Assembly (NCBI GenBank): GCA_013288945.1
Contig: JABDAZ010000002.1
Location: 1 to 64,000, forward strand
Direction of reading: 5' to 3'
Source: Bacteroidota bacterium
GTDB lineage: Bacteria > Bacteroidota > Bacteroidia > Chitinophagales > Chitinophagaceae
DNA: 64,000 nt
In this document: piece by piece, positions 36,097 to 44,921 of the stretch
How the letters are laid out: every line of letters starts with the position of its first letter
How positions within the stretch are numbered: the first letter of the stretch is position 1
Position numbers and translations under genes: made by a program
The notes under the pieces: generated by a model
Told to the model about the DNA's origin: nothing
Seen by the model: only the letters and a program-made list of their open reading frames with translations
The model's database searches: none

Positions 36097-36112
36097 ATTA
36101 ATTTAAAAAAGT

Positions 36113-36150
36113 AAAATAAAACCTTTCCACTTGGGAAGGTTTTATTTTTT
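36113..36150 (+). terminator. Terminator of the 156-residue gene
   Basis: AAAATAAAACCTT and AAGGTTTTATTTT pair around a small TCC/GGG-containing loop, followed by TTTTTT. It begins 17 bases after the stop codon. Confidence 0.8.
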
Positions 36151-36187
36151 AGCACGTTCATAAATAATCTGTTTATTTTAGCAGTAA

Positions 36188-36832
36188 ATGGATTCTATAT
36201 TAATCTCTTTTATTTTTATTAGTTTATGTTCAGGTACATTTATCTGTTTAAAAAAAAATGCACCTTCATATATTAAACCATTTCCTTTTTTTTTGCTTGC
36301 TACAATTTGTGTTGAACTGACAGCGCTTTTATTATTTTATAAAAAAATAAGCAATACCATTCTTTATAACATTTTTACAAGCTGTGAATTTATTTTTTAT
36401 TTCTACATACTTCGTTTGATTATTAAAAATAAAAAAGCAAAAAAAATAATTTTAACCTGCCTTTTTATTTTTCCTTTTTTATGTGCGTATGAAATCATTT
36501 TTGTGATGAAGCATGATGGGTTTCATTCCATAACTTATGCATTGGGATGTTTAATAATTGTTTCTATGTGCGTTTATTATTTTTTGGAATTATTTCAATT
36601 GCCGCAGTCGATCGATTTAAAACGCGAGCCTGCTTTCTGGATATGTTCAGGCTTATTATTTTATTACACCTGTAGTTTTCCTTTATTTGCATTTGTAAAT
36701 TACTTAAATAATTTACCTGTTTTTGTTGCAAAAAATTTATCATTACTAGTTAGTTTAACCAATTATTTACTGTACACATCTTTTACCATTTCATTTTTAT
36801 GCAGGCTCAAAACCAGCAATTTTTCGGCATAA
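36188..36832 (+). CDS. Polytopic membrane protein of unknown function, coupled to a histidine kinase gene
   Basis: A 214-residue protein with about six or seven hydrophobic segments (for example 5-20, 31-50, 60-78, 86-105, 117-135, 151-170, 182-200), and short charged loops. It has no recognisable enzyme motif. The 3' end overlaps the start of the histidine kinase gene by 34 bases, which suggests translational coupling. By position it could be a membrane sensor or input module for the kinase, which itself has only one membrane helix. Such small membrane proteins often precede NarX-like kinases in this phylum; that is from memory and unverified. Confidence 0.7.
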   Translation: MDSILISFIFISLCSGTFICLKKNAPSYIKPFPFFLLATICVELTALLLFYKKISNTILYNIFTSCEFIFYFYILRLIIKNKKAKKIILTCLFIFPFLCAYEIIFVMKHDGFHSITYALGCLIIVSMCVYYFLELFQLPQSIDLKREPAFWICSGLLFYYTCSFPLFAFVNYLNNLPVFVAKNLSLLVSLTNYLLYTSFTISFLCRLKTSNFSA

Positions 36833-37632
36833 TAATTATAGGCGTTTTGCTTGCTTTGCTCCTCGTAGGGTTTATCGTTGCTATGCTATTTTTATACCAG
36901 CGCAGGCAGCACCGGCAAGAGCGCGAACTTGCTGTATTAAAAGATCAATACGATAATGAATTGCTGCGTTCGCAACTGGAAATACAGGAATCGACTTTTC
37001 GCGTTATTGCGCAGGAGCTGCATGATAATATAGGCCAGGTTCTTTCGGTTGTAAAATTGTCTTTATCCATTCTTCCTATACAAAAAAATGATCCGGCTTT
37101 TGAAAGTGTGCAGAGTTGCCGCGAAATGCTGAATAAAGTTATTTATGATATGGCCGACCTCACAAAAAGCCTTCATACAGATCGCATTGCGCAAATTGGT
37201 ATTAAAGAAGCTATAAAATATGAATTGGATAATTTGCGCAAAACCGGTTTGCTCGAAGTAGAGTTTTTTGAATCGGGCGAAGAAAATTCTATGGAAGAAC
37301 AAAAAGGGATTTTCTTATTCAGGATGTTTCAGGAAATGCTTAATAATATTTTGAAACATTCACAAGCAACGCGCGTAATTGTTTCGGTTATTTATCTGAT
37401 AGATAATATTTTTGTTTTAAAAGTTGAAGATAACGGCATCGGGTTTAATGTTTCAAAAAAACAAAAACAGGTTTCATCTTCAAGTGGTATTGGTTTAAAA
37501 AGTTTGAAGAACCGTGCGCGATTAATAGGCGCTGATGTATTAATAGAAAGCGAGCCGGGAAAAGGAACAATCATAACTATCAAATTGCCATTAATAACAG
37601 ATAATGCATTAACAGATTATGCGGATAAATAA
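36799..37632 (+). CDS. Membrane-bound sensor histidine kinase, NarX/LiaS-type
   Basis: A 277-residue kinase. One membrane helix (8-32) is followed by a short linker and the HisKA_3 dimerisation domain with phosphoacceptor H75 in IAQELHDNIGQ. The ATPase domain shows the N-box (QEMLNNILKHS), G1 (VEDNGIGF) and G2-like GIGLKSLKNRARLIG motifs. There is no periplasmic sensor domain, so signals may come from the membrane or from the upstream membrane protein. Its 3' end overlaps the response regulator by 14 bases. Confidence 0.92.
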   Translation: MQAQNQQFFGIIIIGVLLALLLVGFIVAMLFLYQRRQHRQERELAVLKDQYDNELLRSQLEIQESTFRVIAQELHDNIGQVLSVVKLSLSILPIQKNDPAFESVQSCREMLNKVIYDMADLTKSLHTDRIAQIGIKEAIKYELDNLRKTGLLEVEFFESGEENSMEEQKGIFLFRMFQEMLNNILKHSQATRVIVSVIYLIDNIFVLKVEDNGIGFNVSKKQKQVSSSSGIGLKSLKNRARLIGADVLIESEPGKGTIITIKLPLITDNALTDYADK

Positions 37633-38278
37633 AAAAATTCAGGTTGCCATTGCAGACGACCATACTTTATTAAGAAAGGCGCTTGCACGGCTTATTTATT
37701 CTTTTGAAGATTATGCAGTTTTGTTTGAAGCAGATAATGGTAAAGAAGTAAAGAAAAATATTTTGTCTGCAGGCATTCCCGATATTGTTTTGCTTGATGT
37801 AAATATGCCCGGTATGGATGGTTTTGAAACCGTGAAATGGTTATTCGAAACTTATCCGCAGGTAAAAGTGCTTGCGCTGTCCATGTTTAGTGATGAAAAA
37901 ACGATTATTAAAATGCTGCGGCTCGGCGCGAAAGGATACATCCTAAAAAATATTGAACCCGAAGAATTGAAGCAGGCACTTGATTCGGTAATGAAAAAGG
38001 ATTTTTATTTGTCTGAATATATTTCAGGAAAAGTTATCAGCGGGTTGCATAATGGCGAAGGCATTCCCGATGAACAGGAAATTGTTTTGAATGAAAAAGA
38101 AAAAGAATTTTTACGATTGATTTGTTCTGATCTTTCTTATAAAGATATTGCTGTAAAAATGGGCATCCGCATCCGCAATGTTGAAGATTACCGCAACTCA
38201 ATGTTTGAGAAATTAAAAGTAAAAACCCGCGTTAGCCTTGCCATGTTTGCTATTAAACATGGTTTTGTGCAGCCATAA
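37619..38278 (+). CDS. NarL/FixJ-family response regulator
   Basis: A 219-residue two-domain regulator. The receiver domain has D13, D14, the phosphoacceptor D60 (LLDVNMPGMDG), and K110 (GYILKN). The C-terminal LuxR-type helix-turn-helix is at about 155-212 (LSYKDIAVKMGIRIRNVEDY). It overlaps the kinase gene, so the two form a cognate pair. The target genes are unknown; no LuxR-type operator can be identified by eye. Confidence 0.92.
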   Translation: MRINKKIQVAIADDHTLLRKALARLIYSFEDYAVLFEADNGKEVKKNILSAGIPDIVLLDVNMPGMDGFETVKWLFETYPQVKVLALSMFSDEKTIIKMLRLGAKGYILKNIEPEELKQALDSVMKKDFYLSEYISGKVISGLHNGEGIPDEQEIVLNEKEKEFLRLICSDLSYKDIAVKMGIRIRNVEDYRNSMFEKLKVKTRVSLAMFAIKHGFVQP

Positions 38279-38300
38279 AAAATCAAACAAAAATAAAAAA

Positions 38301-41126
38301 TTATTTACTCAAATACATACTTCTGTCTTTATACAACTGACGGAAATATGGATCACGCAAATCTTTAATAAAACGAATTGCTTCGCCGGTTGATTTCATT
38401 TCTGGCCCGAGTTCTTTATTAACGCCGGGAAATTTATTGAAACTAAAAACTGGTTCCTTAATAGCAAAACCTTTCAGCTTTTTTTCGAAAGTGAAATCAG
38501 TAAGTTTATATGCACCAATCATTATTTTGGTGGCAATATTCAAATAAGGAATTTGATAAGCTTTTGCAATAAACGGCGTAGTGCGCGATGCGCGCGGGTT
38601 TGCTTCAATCACAAAAACTTTATCGTTCTTAATCGCAAACTGGATATTAATAAGGCCTTTGATGTTTAATGCGCGTGCAATTTTTTCTGCATAATGTTCC
38701 ATCGTTGTTACAACAAGTGGCGTGAGATTAAACGCAGGTAAAACTGCATTGCTATCACCACTGTGAATTCCGGCAGGTTCAATATGTTCCATCACGCCCA
38801 TTAGGTGAAAATTTTGTCCATCAAAAATCGCATCTACTTCTGCTTCCTGGCAACGATCCAAAAAATGATCAACCAAAATTTTATTTCCTGGAATATGCTT
38901 TAATAAACTGATAACCGCTTTTTCAACTTCATCATCATTAATAACGATTCGCATGCGTTGCCCGCCCAGCACATAACTTGGGCGAACAAGAACAGGATAA
39001 CCAACTTTGTTTGCAACCTTCACAGCTTCATCAACATTGTGCGCAGTGCCATATTCAGGATAAGGAATATTGAGTTCTTTCAGCATATCACTAAAGCGGC
39101 CGCGATCTTCCGCAATGTCCATGCTGTCGTATGAAGTGCCAATAATTTTAATGCCTTTTTCCTGTAATTTTTCTGCAAGCTTTAATGCTGTTTGCCCGCC
39201 AAGCTGAACGATTACGCCTTCTGGTTTTTCATGTTCAATAATCTCCCACAAATGCTCCCAATACACGGGTTCAAAATATAATTTATCAGCGATATCAAAA
39301 TCAGTAGAAACAGTTTCCGGATTACAATTTACCATGATGGCTTCATAACCGCATTCTTTAATAGCAAGCAAACCATGAACGCAGCAATAATCAAACTCAA
39401 TGCCTTGGCCGATCCTGTTTGGCCCGGAGCCAAGAACAATTATTTTTTTCTTATCACTTACTTTGCTTTCGTTGGCATTGCCGCCCTCAAAAGTTGAATA
39501 GAAATATGGAGTCTTCGCTTCAAATTCTGCGGAGCAAGTATCAACCATTTTAAACACGCGCGTAATGCCTGCCGCTTTTCTTTTTTCATACAAAGCATCT
39601 TCGGTTCCATCATTCATGATGCGGCAAATCTGTTCATCACTAAACCCAAAACTTTTTGCTTGCTTTAATAATTCAATTGGTAAATTATCCAATTTATATT
39701 TTGATATTTCTTTTTCAAGGTTGCAAATTTTTTCTATTTCATATAAAAACCAACGATCAATTCCATTAGTTGCTTTTGAAATAGTGCCCACAGAAATGCC
39801 AGCCATTAATGCATCTTTAATACGAAAAATGCGATCCCATTTTGGTATCTTAATATATTCCAGCAACTCTTCTGCGTGCATTAAACTTTTTCCATAATAA
39901 CCTAAACCAACAGCATTGTTTTCCAAACTCTGACAAGCTTTTTGAACAGCTTCCGTAAAACTTCTTCCAATGGCCATTACTTCACCAACACTTTTCATTT
40001 GCAATCCGAGTGTATCATTTGCACCTTTAAATTTATCAAAATTCCAGCGCGGCATTTTTACAATCACATAATCCTGAACTGGTTCAAAATATGCAGAAGT
40101 TGTTTGGGTGATTTGATTTTTTAATTCATCCAAATTATAACCAATCGCCAATTTTGCCGCCACTTTTGCAATCGGATAACCGGTTGCTTTTGATGCAAGC
40201 GCAGATGAACGGCTCACGCGCGGATTTATTTCTATCGCAATAATTTCTTCTGTTGATGGATTAAGCGCGAACTGCACATTACAACCTCCGGCAAAATTTC
40301 CGAGGTCGCGCATCATCATTATTGCAGTATTGCGCATCAGTTGAAACGCAGTGTCACTCAGCGTCATAGCCGGTGCAACGGTTATTGAGTCGCCGGTATG
40401 AACGCCCATCGGATCAAAATTCTCAACCGTGCAAATGATGACTACATTGTTATTTGCATCGCGTAATAATTCCAGTTCAAATTCCTTCCAACCTAACACG
40501 GCAACTTCAACAAGCACTTCATGAATAGGCGAAGCTTGCAACCCGCGGTTCAACGCTTCATCCAATTCATCTTTATCATGCACAAAACTTCCACCGGTTC
40601 CGCCCAATGTAAATGACGGGCGGATTACCAATGGAAAACCAATTTCCTGTGCAAATTCTTTTCCTTCTAAAAAAGAATTAGCAGTTTTTGCGCGGGCAAC
40701 AGGAACTTTTAATTCAATCATCCATTGCCGAAATTTTTCCCTGTCTTCTGCTTTATCAATCGCTTTAATATCTACGCCGATTAATCTCACACCATATTTT
40801 TCCCACACGCCTAAATCTTCTGCTTCTTTCGCGAGGTTTAATGCAGTTTGCCCGCCCATTGTTGGAAGGACTGCATCAATTTTATTTTCTTCTAAAATTT
40901 GTTCAATGCTTTCCACCGTTAATGGCAATAAATATACTTTGTCAGCCATCATCGGATCCGTCATAATCGTGGCGGGATTGCTGTTAATCAGAATCACTTC
41001 AACGCCTTCTTCGCGCAGGCTGCGCGCAGCTTGCGTTCCGGAATAATCAAATTCGCAGGCCTGGCCGATTACAATCGGGCCCGAACCAATAATAAGTACT
41101 GAATGAATGGAAGTATCTCTTGGCAT
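38301..41126 (-). CDS. carB: Carbamoyl-phosphate synthase large chain, short form lacking the allosteric domain
   Basis: A 941-residue ATP-grasp synthetase that makes carbamoyl phosphate from bicarbonate, glutamine-derived ammonia and two ATP, for pyrimidines and arginine. Both halves are visible: the N-terminal one begins VLIIGSGPIVIGQACEFDYS and the second begins IIVLGSGPNRIGQGIEFDYC. E. coli CarB has about 1073 residues with an MGS-like regulatory domain after about 935; this protein ends at that boundary. I chose ATG 41126 rather than an upstream start, since PRDTSIHSVLI follows directly. carA is not in the window. Convergent with the response regulator. Confidence 0.95.
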   Translation of the reverse strand: MPRDTSIHSVLIIGSGPIVIGQACEFDYSGTQAARSLREEGVEVILINSNPATIMTDPMMADKVYLLPLTVESIEQILEENKIDAVLPTMGGQTALNLAKEAEDLGVWEKYGVRLIGVDIKAIDKAEDREKFRQWMIELKVPVARAKTANSFLEGKEFAQEIGFPLVIRPSFTLGGTGGSFVHDKDELDEALNRGLQASPIHEVLVEVAVLGWKEFELELLRDANNNVVIICTVENFDPMGVHTGDSITVAPAMTLSDTAFQLMRNTAIMMMRDLGNFAGGCNVQFALNPSTEEIIAIEINPRVSRSSALASKATGYPIAKVAAKLAIGYNLDELKNQITQTTSAYFEPVQDYVIVKMPRWNFDKFKGANDTLGLQMKSVGEVMAIGRSFTEAVQKACQSLENNAVGLGYYGKSLMHAEELLEYIKIPKWDRIFRIKDALMAGISVGTISKATNGIDRWFLYEIEKICNLEKEISKYKLDNLPIELLKQAKSFGFSDEQICRIMNDGTEDALYEKRKAAGITRVFKMVDTCSAEFEAKTPYFYSTFEGGNANESKVSDKKKIIVLGSGPNRIGQGIEFDYCCVHGLLAIKECGYEAIMVNCNPETVSTDFDIADKLYFEPVYWEHLWEIIEHEKPEGVIVQLGGQTALKLAEKLQEKGIKIIGTSYDSMDIAEDRGRFSDMLKELNIPYPEYGTAHNVDEAVKVANKVGYPVLVRPSYVLGGQRMRIVINDDEVEKAVISLLKHIPGNKILVDHFLDRCQEAEVDAIFDGQNFHLMGVMEHIEPAGIHSGDSNAVLPAFNLTPLVVTTMEHYAEKIARALNIKGLINIQFAIKNDKVFVIEANPRASRTTPFIAKAYQIPYLNIATKIMIGAYKLTDFTFEKKLKGFAIKEPVFSFNKFPGVNKELGPEMKSTGEAIRFIKDLRDPYFRQLYKDRSMYLSK

Positions 41127-41448
41127 ATAAATAAAAACAAATTGCGCAAAAGTAAGGCTGCGCAATTAAATTTCACGATTAATTTTTAAAGAATTTCTAA
41201 AACCCTTGCCCGCGTTGGTTTTCAACAGATATTATGCTTTTATTAATGAAACATTTTTGCCGAAAAAATGCATGAATTTATTAATGAACGCTATTAATAA
41301 AAAGAATAAATGATGGAAAATAAGTTTTACACAAAATTTTAAATTGGTATAAAATTGGATAAGAAAATGTGCTGAAAATATTATCGAATAATATTTTAGT
41401 GAATCGAAAATCCTTTTTTAATCACGCCATTTAAAATTTGAAAACACC
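41127..41448. other. Intergenic region upstream of divergent carB and the papain-like gene
   Basis: These 322 bases contain no gene. They hold four ATTAAT-type words but no hairpin or heptad array. Promoters for both flanking genes must lie here. No RNA element for carbamoyl-phosphate control, such as a PyrR target, was seen. Confidence 0.4.
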
Positions 41449-42411
41449 ATGAAAAACTCATTCAGCAAAGCCATGCTTGGGCTTACTTTCACGGCATTTA
41501 TCCTCAACGGATGTTCCAAAACAGATTTAAAAAACCCTACATTATCAGATGATAATTCTACCGTAACTCCAATACATAATTACGGAGTATTAACACCATC
41601 ATTTGAACAGTACGCGAATGTGCCAATTTATTCGCCGGCAAATTTCCGATCAACAACGGAAAATGGAACAACGCAGGCATTGCCAAGTGTGGTAACGTTG
41701 GCAACGCCGCCAGTTAGAGATCAGGGACAACTTGGTTCATGCACTTCTTTTTGCGGAACAGAAGCGTATGAAATTTTGTATTATTACGGGCATGGATCTT
41801 TCCCAACTACATTAAGCCCGGCATTTCTTTACTATTGCGAACGCGTAAAAATTTTGGGAGAAAAAATTACTGCAGATAATGGAGCGTACATGGTTGACAT
41901 TCCTGAAGTTTTGCAGAAATACGGCGTTTGCCTGGAAAGCTTGTATCCTTATCCGAGCAGTGATAAATCTACAGCGTATAAAACTGCGCCGGCAACTGCA
42001 GATTTTACAAATGCGCTGAATTATGTAATTGGGCCAAAATCTACAAACTATGCATTAATAAATTCCGGTGACACTGCTGCGGTAAAAAATTTATTAAGAA
42101 ATAATATCCCGGTGATGATGGGCCTTAATGTATATGATAATTCAAAGTACCAATATTTTGAAGGATTGAATTCAACCAATAACACATACAACCCACTTAC
42201 ATCAACTGGCGCATTGGCGCAAGGTGTTTCATTGTTAGGCGGCCACGCTACGCCGATTGTAGGATACGATGAAACTAAAAAAGCATTCTTAGTTCAAAAT
42301 TCATGGGGAACAAGTTGGGGCAAAGCTGGTTTTTATTATATGCCATATTCTGTATTTATGAGCACGAAGATTGTTCCGCAAGGCGGCGTTTTTTATGCAA
42401 CGCTTGATTAA
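41449..42411 (+). CDS. Papain-like (C1) cysteine peptidase lipoprotein
   Basis: A 320-residue lipoprotein with lipobox LNGC (C22). The catalytic elements of the papain family are complete: oxyanion Q92 and nucleophile C98 in RDQGQLGSCTSF, H266 in GGHATPIVGYD, and N284 in VQNSWGTSWGKAGFYYMP. No inhibitory I29 propeptide is evident; about 55 residues precede the peptidase domain. Likely anchored at the cell surface or periplasm and degrading peptides. It is monocistronic with its own terminator. Confidence 0.9.
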   Translation: MKNSFSKAMLGLTFTAFILNGCSKTDLKNPTLSDDNSTVTPIHNYGVLTPSFEQYANVPIYSPANFRSTTENGTTQALPSVVTLATPPVRDQGQLGSCTSFCGTEAYEILYYYGHGSFPTTLSPAFLYYCERVKILGEKITADNGAYMVDIPEVLQKYGVCLESLYPYPSSDKSTAYKTAPATADFTNALNYVIGPKSTNYALINSGDTAAVKNLLRNNIPVMMGLNVYDNSKYQYFEGLNSTNNTYNPLTSTGALAQGVSLLGGHATPIVGYDETKKAFLVQNSWGTSWGKAGFYYMPYSVFMSTKIVPQGGVFYATLD

Positions 42412-42450
42412 TAAATTGCGCGCAACAAATTTAATTTGTAGGATATTTTT

Positions 42451-42484
42451 AAGGCCGGATTTTTTATCCGGCCTTTATTTTTTT
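42451..42484 (+). terminator. Terminator of the papain-like peptidase gene
   Basis: AAGGCCGGAT and ATCCGGCCTT form a 10-bp stem around TTTTTT and run into TATTTTTTTT. It lies 39 bases after the stop codon. Confidence 0.88.
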
Positions 42485-42526
42485 AAATAAATTATTAATG
42501 ATGGTTTTTTAATAAGCATTTTTTAA

Positions 42527-42559
42527 ATAAAAAAAGCCTCAGTTATTAAAACTGAGGCT
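42527..42559 (-). terminator. Terminator of the 71-residue protein gene
   Basis: AGCCTCAGTT and AACTGAGGCT form a 10-bp stem; on the minus strand it is followed by TTTTTTTATTT. It lies 26 bases beyond the stop codon of the small gene, facing the previous terminator. Confidence 0.85.
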
Positions 42560-42585
42560 GGATAATAACCGATATATATGGAGTA

Positions 42586-42801
42586 TTAATTGTTGTGATA
42601 AGAAGCAAGTTCAATATCATCAAGCACAATTCCACCTTTACGCGCAAGTGATCGGCGCTCTGCCATTAATCGCTTGTTATCGTATTTACTTCTGATTTTA
42701 AAAACCCATTTTTGTTTGGCCTCTTCGCCTTTAAATGTTCCGATAACGGTTCCTATTGTAACCGCGAGAAACACCACCATTTTATTCCTGTAACTTTTCA
42801 T
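42586..42801 (-). CDS. Small protein with an N-terminal membrane helix, unknown function
   Basis: A 71-residue product. Residues 8-22 form one hydrophobic segment (MVVFLAVTIGTVIGTF), followed by a basic stretch (KQKWVFKIRSKYDNKRLMAERRSLARK) and a tail with LDDIELASYHNN. It may be an inner-membrane protein with a cytoplasmic tail, possibly YtxH-like, but no family can be asserted. It has a clear ATG and a strong terminator, which argues that it is a real gene. Confidence 0.65.
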   Translation of the reverse strand: MKSYRNKMVVFLAVTIGTVIGTFKGEEAKQKWVFKIRSKYDNKRLMAERRSLARKGGIVLDDIELASYHNN

Positions 42802-43095
42802 GACAAATTTTTAAACAATTAGCTTTATTATTAAGACAACTTTCATTAGCCAAAAGCTGTACCAATTTTTTTAAATCATTGTTTTTTTTAACAACTTTTT
42901 TAAACGGTTATTAGGATTTATAAAAAAAATTGTTATGGAAAAATCCTGAAACGCTTATTGCGCGCGGATTATGATGTGAAGATTGTAATTTATTTTTATG
43001 CGTGTTAATTTTTTCTTATCAACTCTGCCACTTTAGTAGGAAGCTTGCAGATTTTTTTAATGAGATTTGCAGTGTTTTTTAAAAACTACTTATTA

Positions 43096-44805
43096 ATGAA
43101 ACCATTTTATATATCCGTTATCTTTTTTTGTTTTTTCCATTCATCTTTTTCGCAAATATTTCCAGCAAAAAATTACCCGCAGGGATATTTTCGTGATCCA
43201 TTAAATGTTCCAATAAGCCTTGCGGGAAATTTTGGGGAACTCAGGCCCAATCACTATCACATGGGTTTAGACATTCGCACAGAGAAGCGCGAAAATTTGC
43301 AAGTGTATGCAGCTGCTGATGGATATATTGCCAAAATAAAAATTGAACCCGCAGGTTTTGGCCAGGCGATTTATATTAATCATCCAAATGGTTACACAAC
43401 TGTTTACGCGCACCTGAATGAATTTTTGCCGGCGCTTGCTGCTTATATAAAACAGCAGCAATACAAAATGGAATCGTGGAGAATTTTCATCAACATTCCG
43501 CCAAATATGTTTCCTGTAAAAAAAGGCGATTTCATTGCATTATCAGGAAGCACGGGTGGTTCGGAAGCGCCGCATGTGCATTTTGAAATCCGCAACACTG
43601 CGACAGACGTGAATTACAACCCGATGCTATTCGGGTTACCTATTGCTGATAATACAAAACCAACTGTTGTGCGATTAGCAATGTACGATTGCACAAAAAG
43701 CGTGTATGAACATTCGCCCAAAATTTTCCCCGTGCGAAAAATTGGAAATGATTTTTCAATTGCAGGAAATGTTATTAATACTTCATCTCCCAAAATTAGT
43801 TTTGCCATTAATGCATTTGATACAGAATCCGGAACGCCAAATCACAATGGAATTTTTCAATCTGTTTTGTATGATAATGATAAACCGGTTATTGGTTTTG
43901 AAATGAACAATATCAGTTATGATAATACACGAAATATTAATGCGCATATTGATTATAAAACCAAAACAAACGGCGGCCCGTTTTTGCAGCAATTGTTTAA
44001 TTTATACGGTTATGTAAATTCAATTTATCACAGCGCAAGTGGCGATGGAACAATTGATGTGAGCGATGGAAATGCGCATAATATTAAAATAACAGTAACC
44101 GATCCTTATGGCAACAATTCTGAATTAAAATTTGTGGTAAAATATAAACCAGGTTTTATTAATAAGTCTGTTGCGCCGGGAAAAATGTTTTACCCGCAAA
44201 TGCTCGATGGTTTTGAAACAGAAGACTGCGCATTTTATATTGGCGAAAAATGTTTGTACGATTCTGTGCATATTAATTACACAAAATCAAATCCTGAATA
44301 TACTGATGTTGTTTCGCAAGTTCATACTATTGGCGCGGCTTATATTCCTTTGCAGGATTCGTTTTTGGTGCGCATCAAACCAAACAATAATTTTTCTATT
44401 AATAAAAAAAACAAAGTGGTGATGGAACGTTTTGCTGCCGGAAAAAGAAGCGTTGAAAAAGTGGTTTGGCAAAATGATTGGGCTTCTGCAAAGTTCCGCG
44501 ATTTTGGAAGTTTTCAATTGGTGGTTGATGAAGAAGCGCCGCAAATTATTCCCGTAGGAATTATTAATAATGCAAACCTCGGCCATGTTGCAAGAATTGT
44601 TTTTATTGTAAAAGATAATCTTGAATCATTCAAAAATTTTCGGGCAGAATTAGATGGCAAGTGGCTGAAGTTTACCAACGATAAAGGCAAATCTTTTATT
44701 TATAAATTTGATGAACATTGCCCGCCGGGAAAACATGATTTAAAAATAACTGTGGAAGATGAAGCAGGAAATGTGGCGGAGAAGACTTTTAGTTTTACGC
44801 GATGA
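43096..44805 (+). CDS. M23-family metallopeptidase, exported
   Basis: A 569-residue exported protein. The N-terminal signal is MKPFYISVIFFCFFHSSFSQ. A LytM-type M23 domain spans about 35-180, with H55 and D59 (YHMGLDI), and HVHFEI carrying H160 and H162. These zinc-binding residues are complete, so peptidoglycan cross-link cleavage is plausible. The remaining 390 residues look like all-beta domains (ISFAINAFDTESG, LKITVEDEAGN) that may bind cell wall or act in envelope assembly. I chose ATG 43096 in a TTATTAATG context rather than a TTG at 43045, because the former gives a clean signal peptide. It is monocistronic, followed by a heptad element. Confidence 0.85.
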   Translation: MKPFYISVIFFCFFHSSFSQIFPAKNYPQGYFRDPLNVPISLAGNFGELRPNHYHMGLDIRTEKRENLQVYAAADGYIAKIKIEPAGFGQAIYINHPNGYTTVYAHLNEFLPALAAYIKQQQYKMESWRIFINIPPNMFPVKKGDFIALSGSTGGSEAPHVHFEIRNTATDVNYNPMLFGLPIADNTKPTVVRLAMYDCTKSVYEHSPKIFPVRKIGNDFSIAGNVINTSSPKISFAINAFDTESGTPNHNGIFQSVLYDNDKPVIGFEMNNISYDNTRNINAHIDYKTKTNGGPFLQQLFNLYGYVNSIYHSASGDGTIDVSDGNAHNIKITVTDPYGNNSELKFVVKYKPGFINKSVAPGKMFYPQMLDGFETEDCAFYIGEKCLYDSVHINYTKSNPEYTDVVSQVHTIGAAYIPLQDSFLVRIKPNNNFSINKKNKVVMERFAAGKRSVEKVVWQNDWASAKFRDFGSFQLVVDEEAPQIIPVGIINNANLGHVARIVFIVKDNLESFKNFRAELDGKWLKFTNDKGKSFIYKFDEHCPPGKHDLKITVEDEAGNVAEKTFSFTR

Positions 44806-44816
44806 ATTATTAATGT

Positions 44817-44918
44817 GCTAATTAGCAAATTTGAAAATGAAGAAGCACAAATGTTAATGAACTTATTAATAATTTCATTGAACCATTTTCAAACTTTCAA
44901 ATCAAATTTTCAAATTGA
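44817..44918. repeat. Inverted heptad-period repeat (TTTGAAA type)
   Basis: The left arm has gctaatt, agcaaat, ttgaaaa, tgaagaa, gcacaaa; the right arm has tttcaaa, ctttcaa, atcaaat, tttcaaa, ttgattt. The complement of the right arm repeats TTTGAAA. It fills the gap between the M23 gene and bcp, ending four bases before the bcp start codon. Confidence 0.65.
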
Positions 44919-44921
44919 TTT

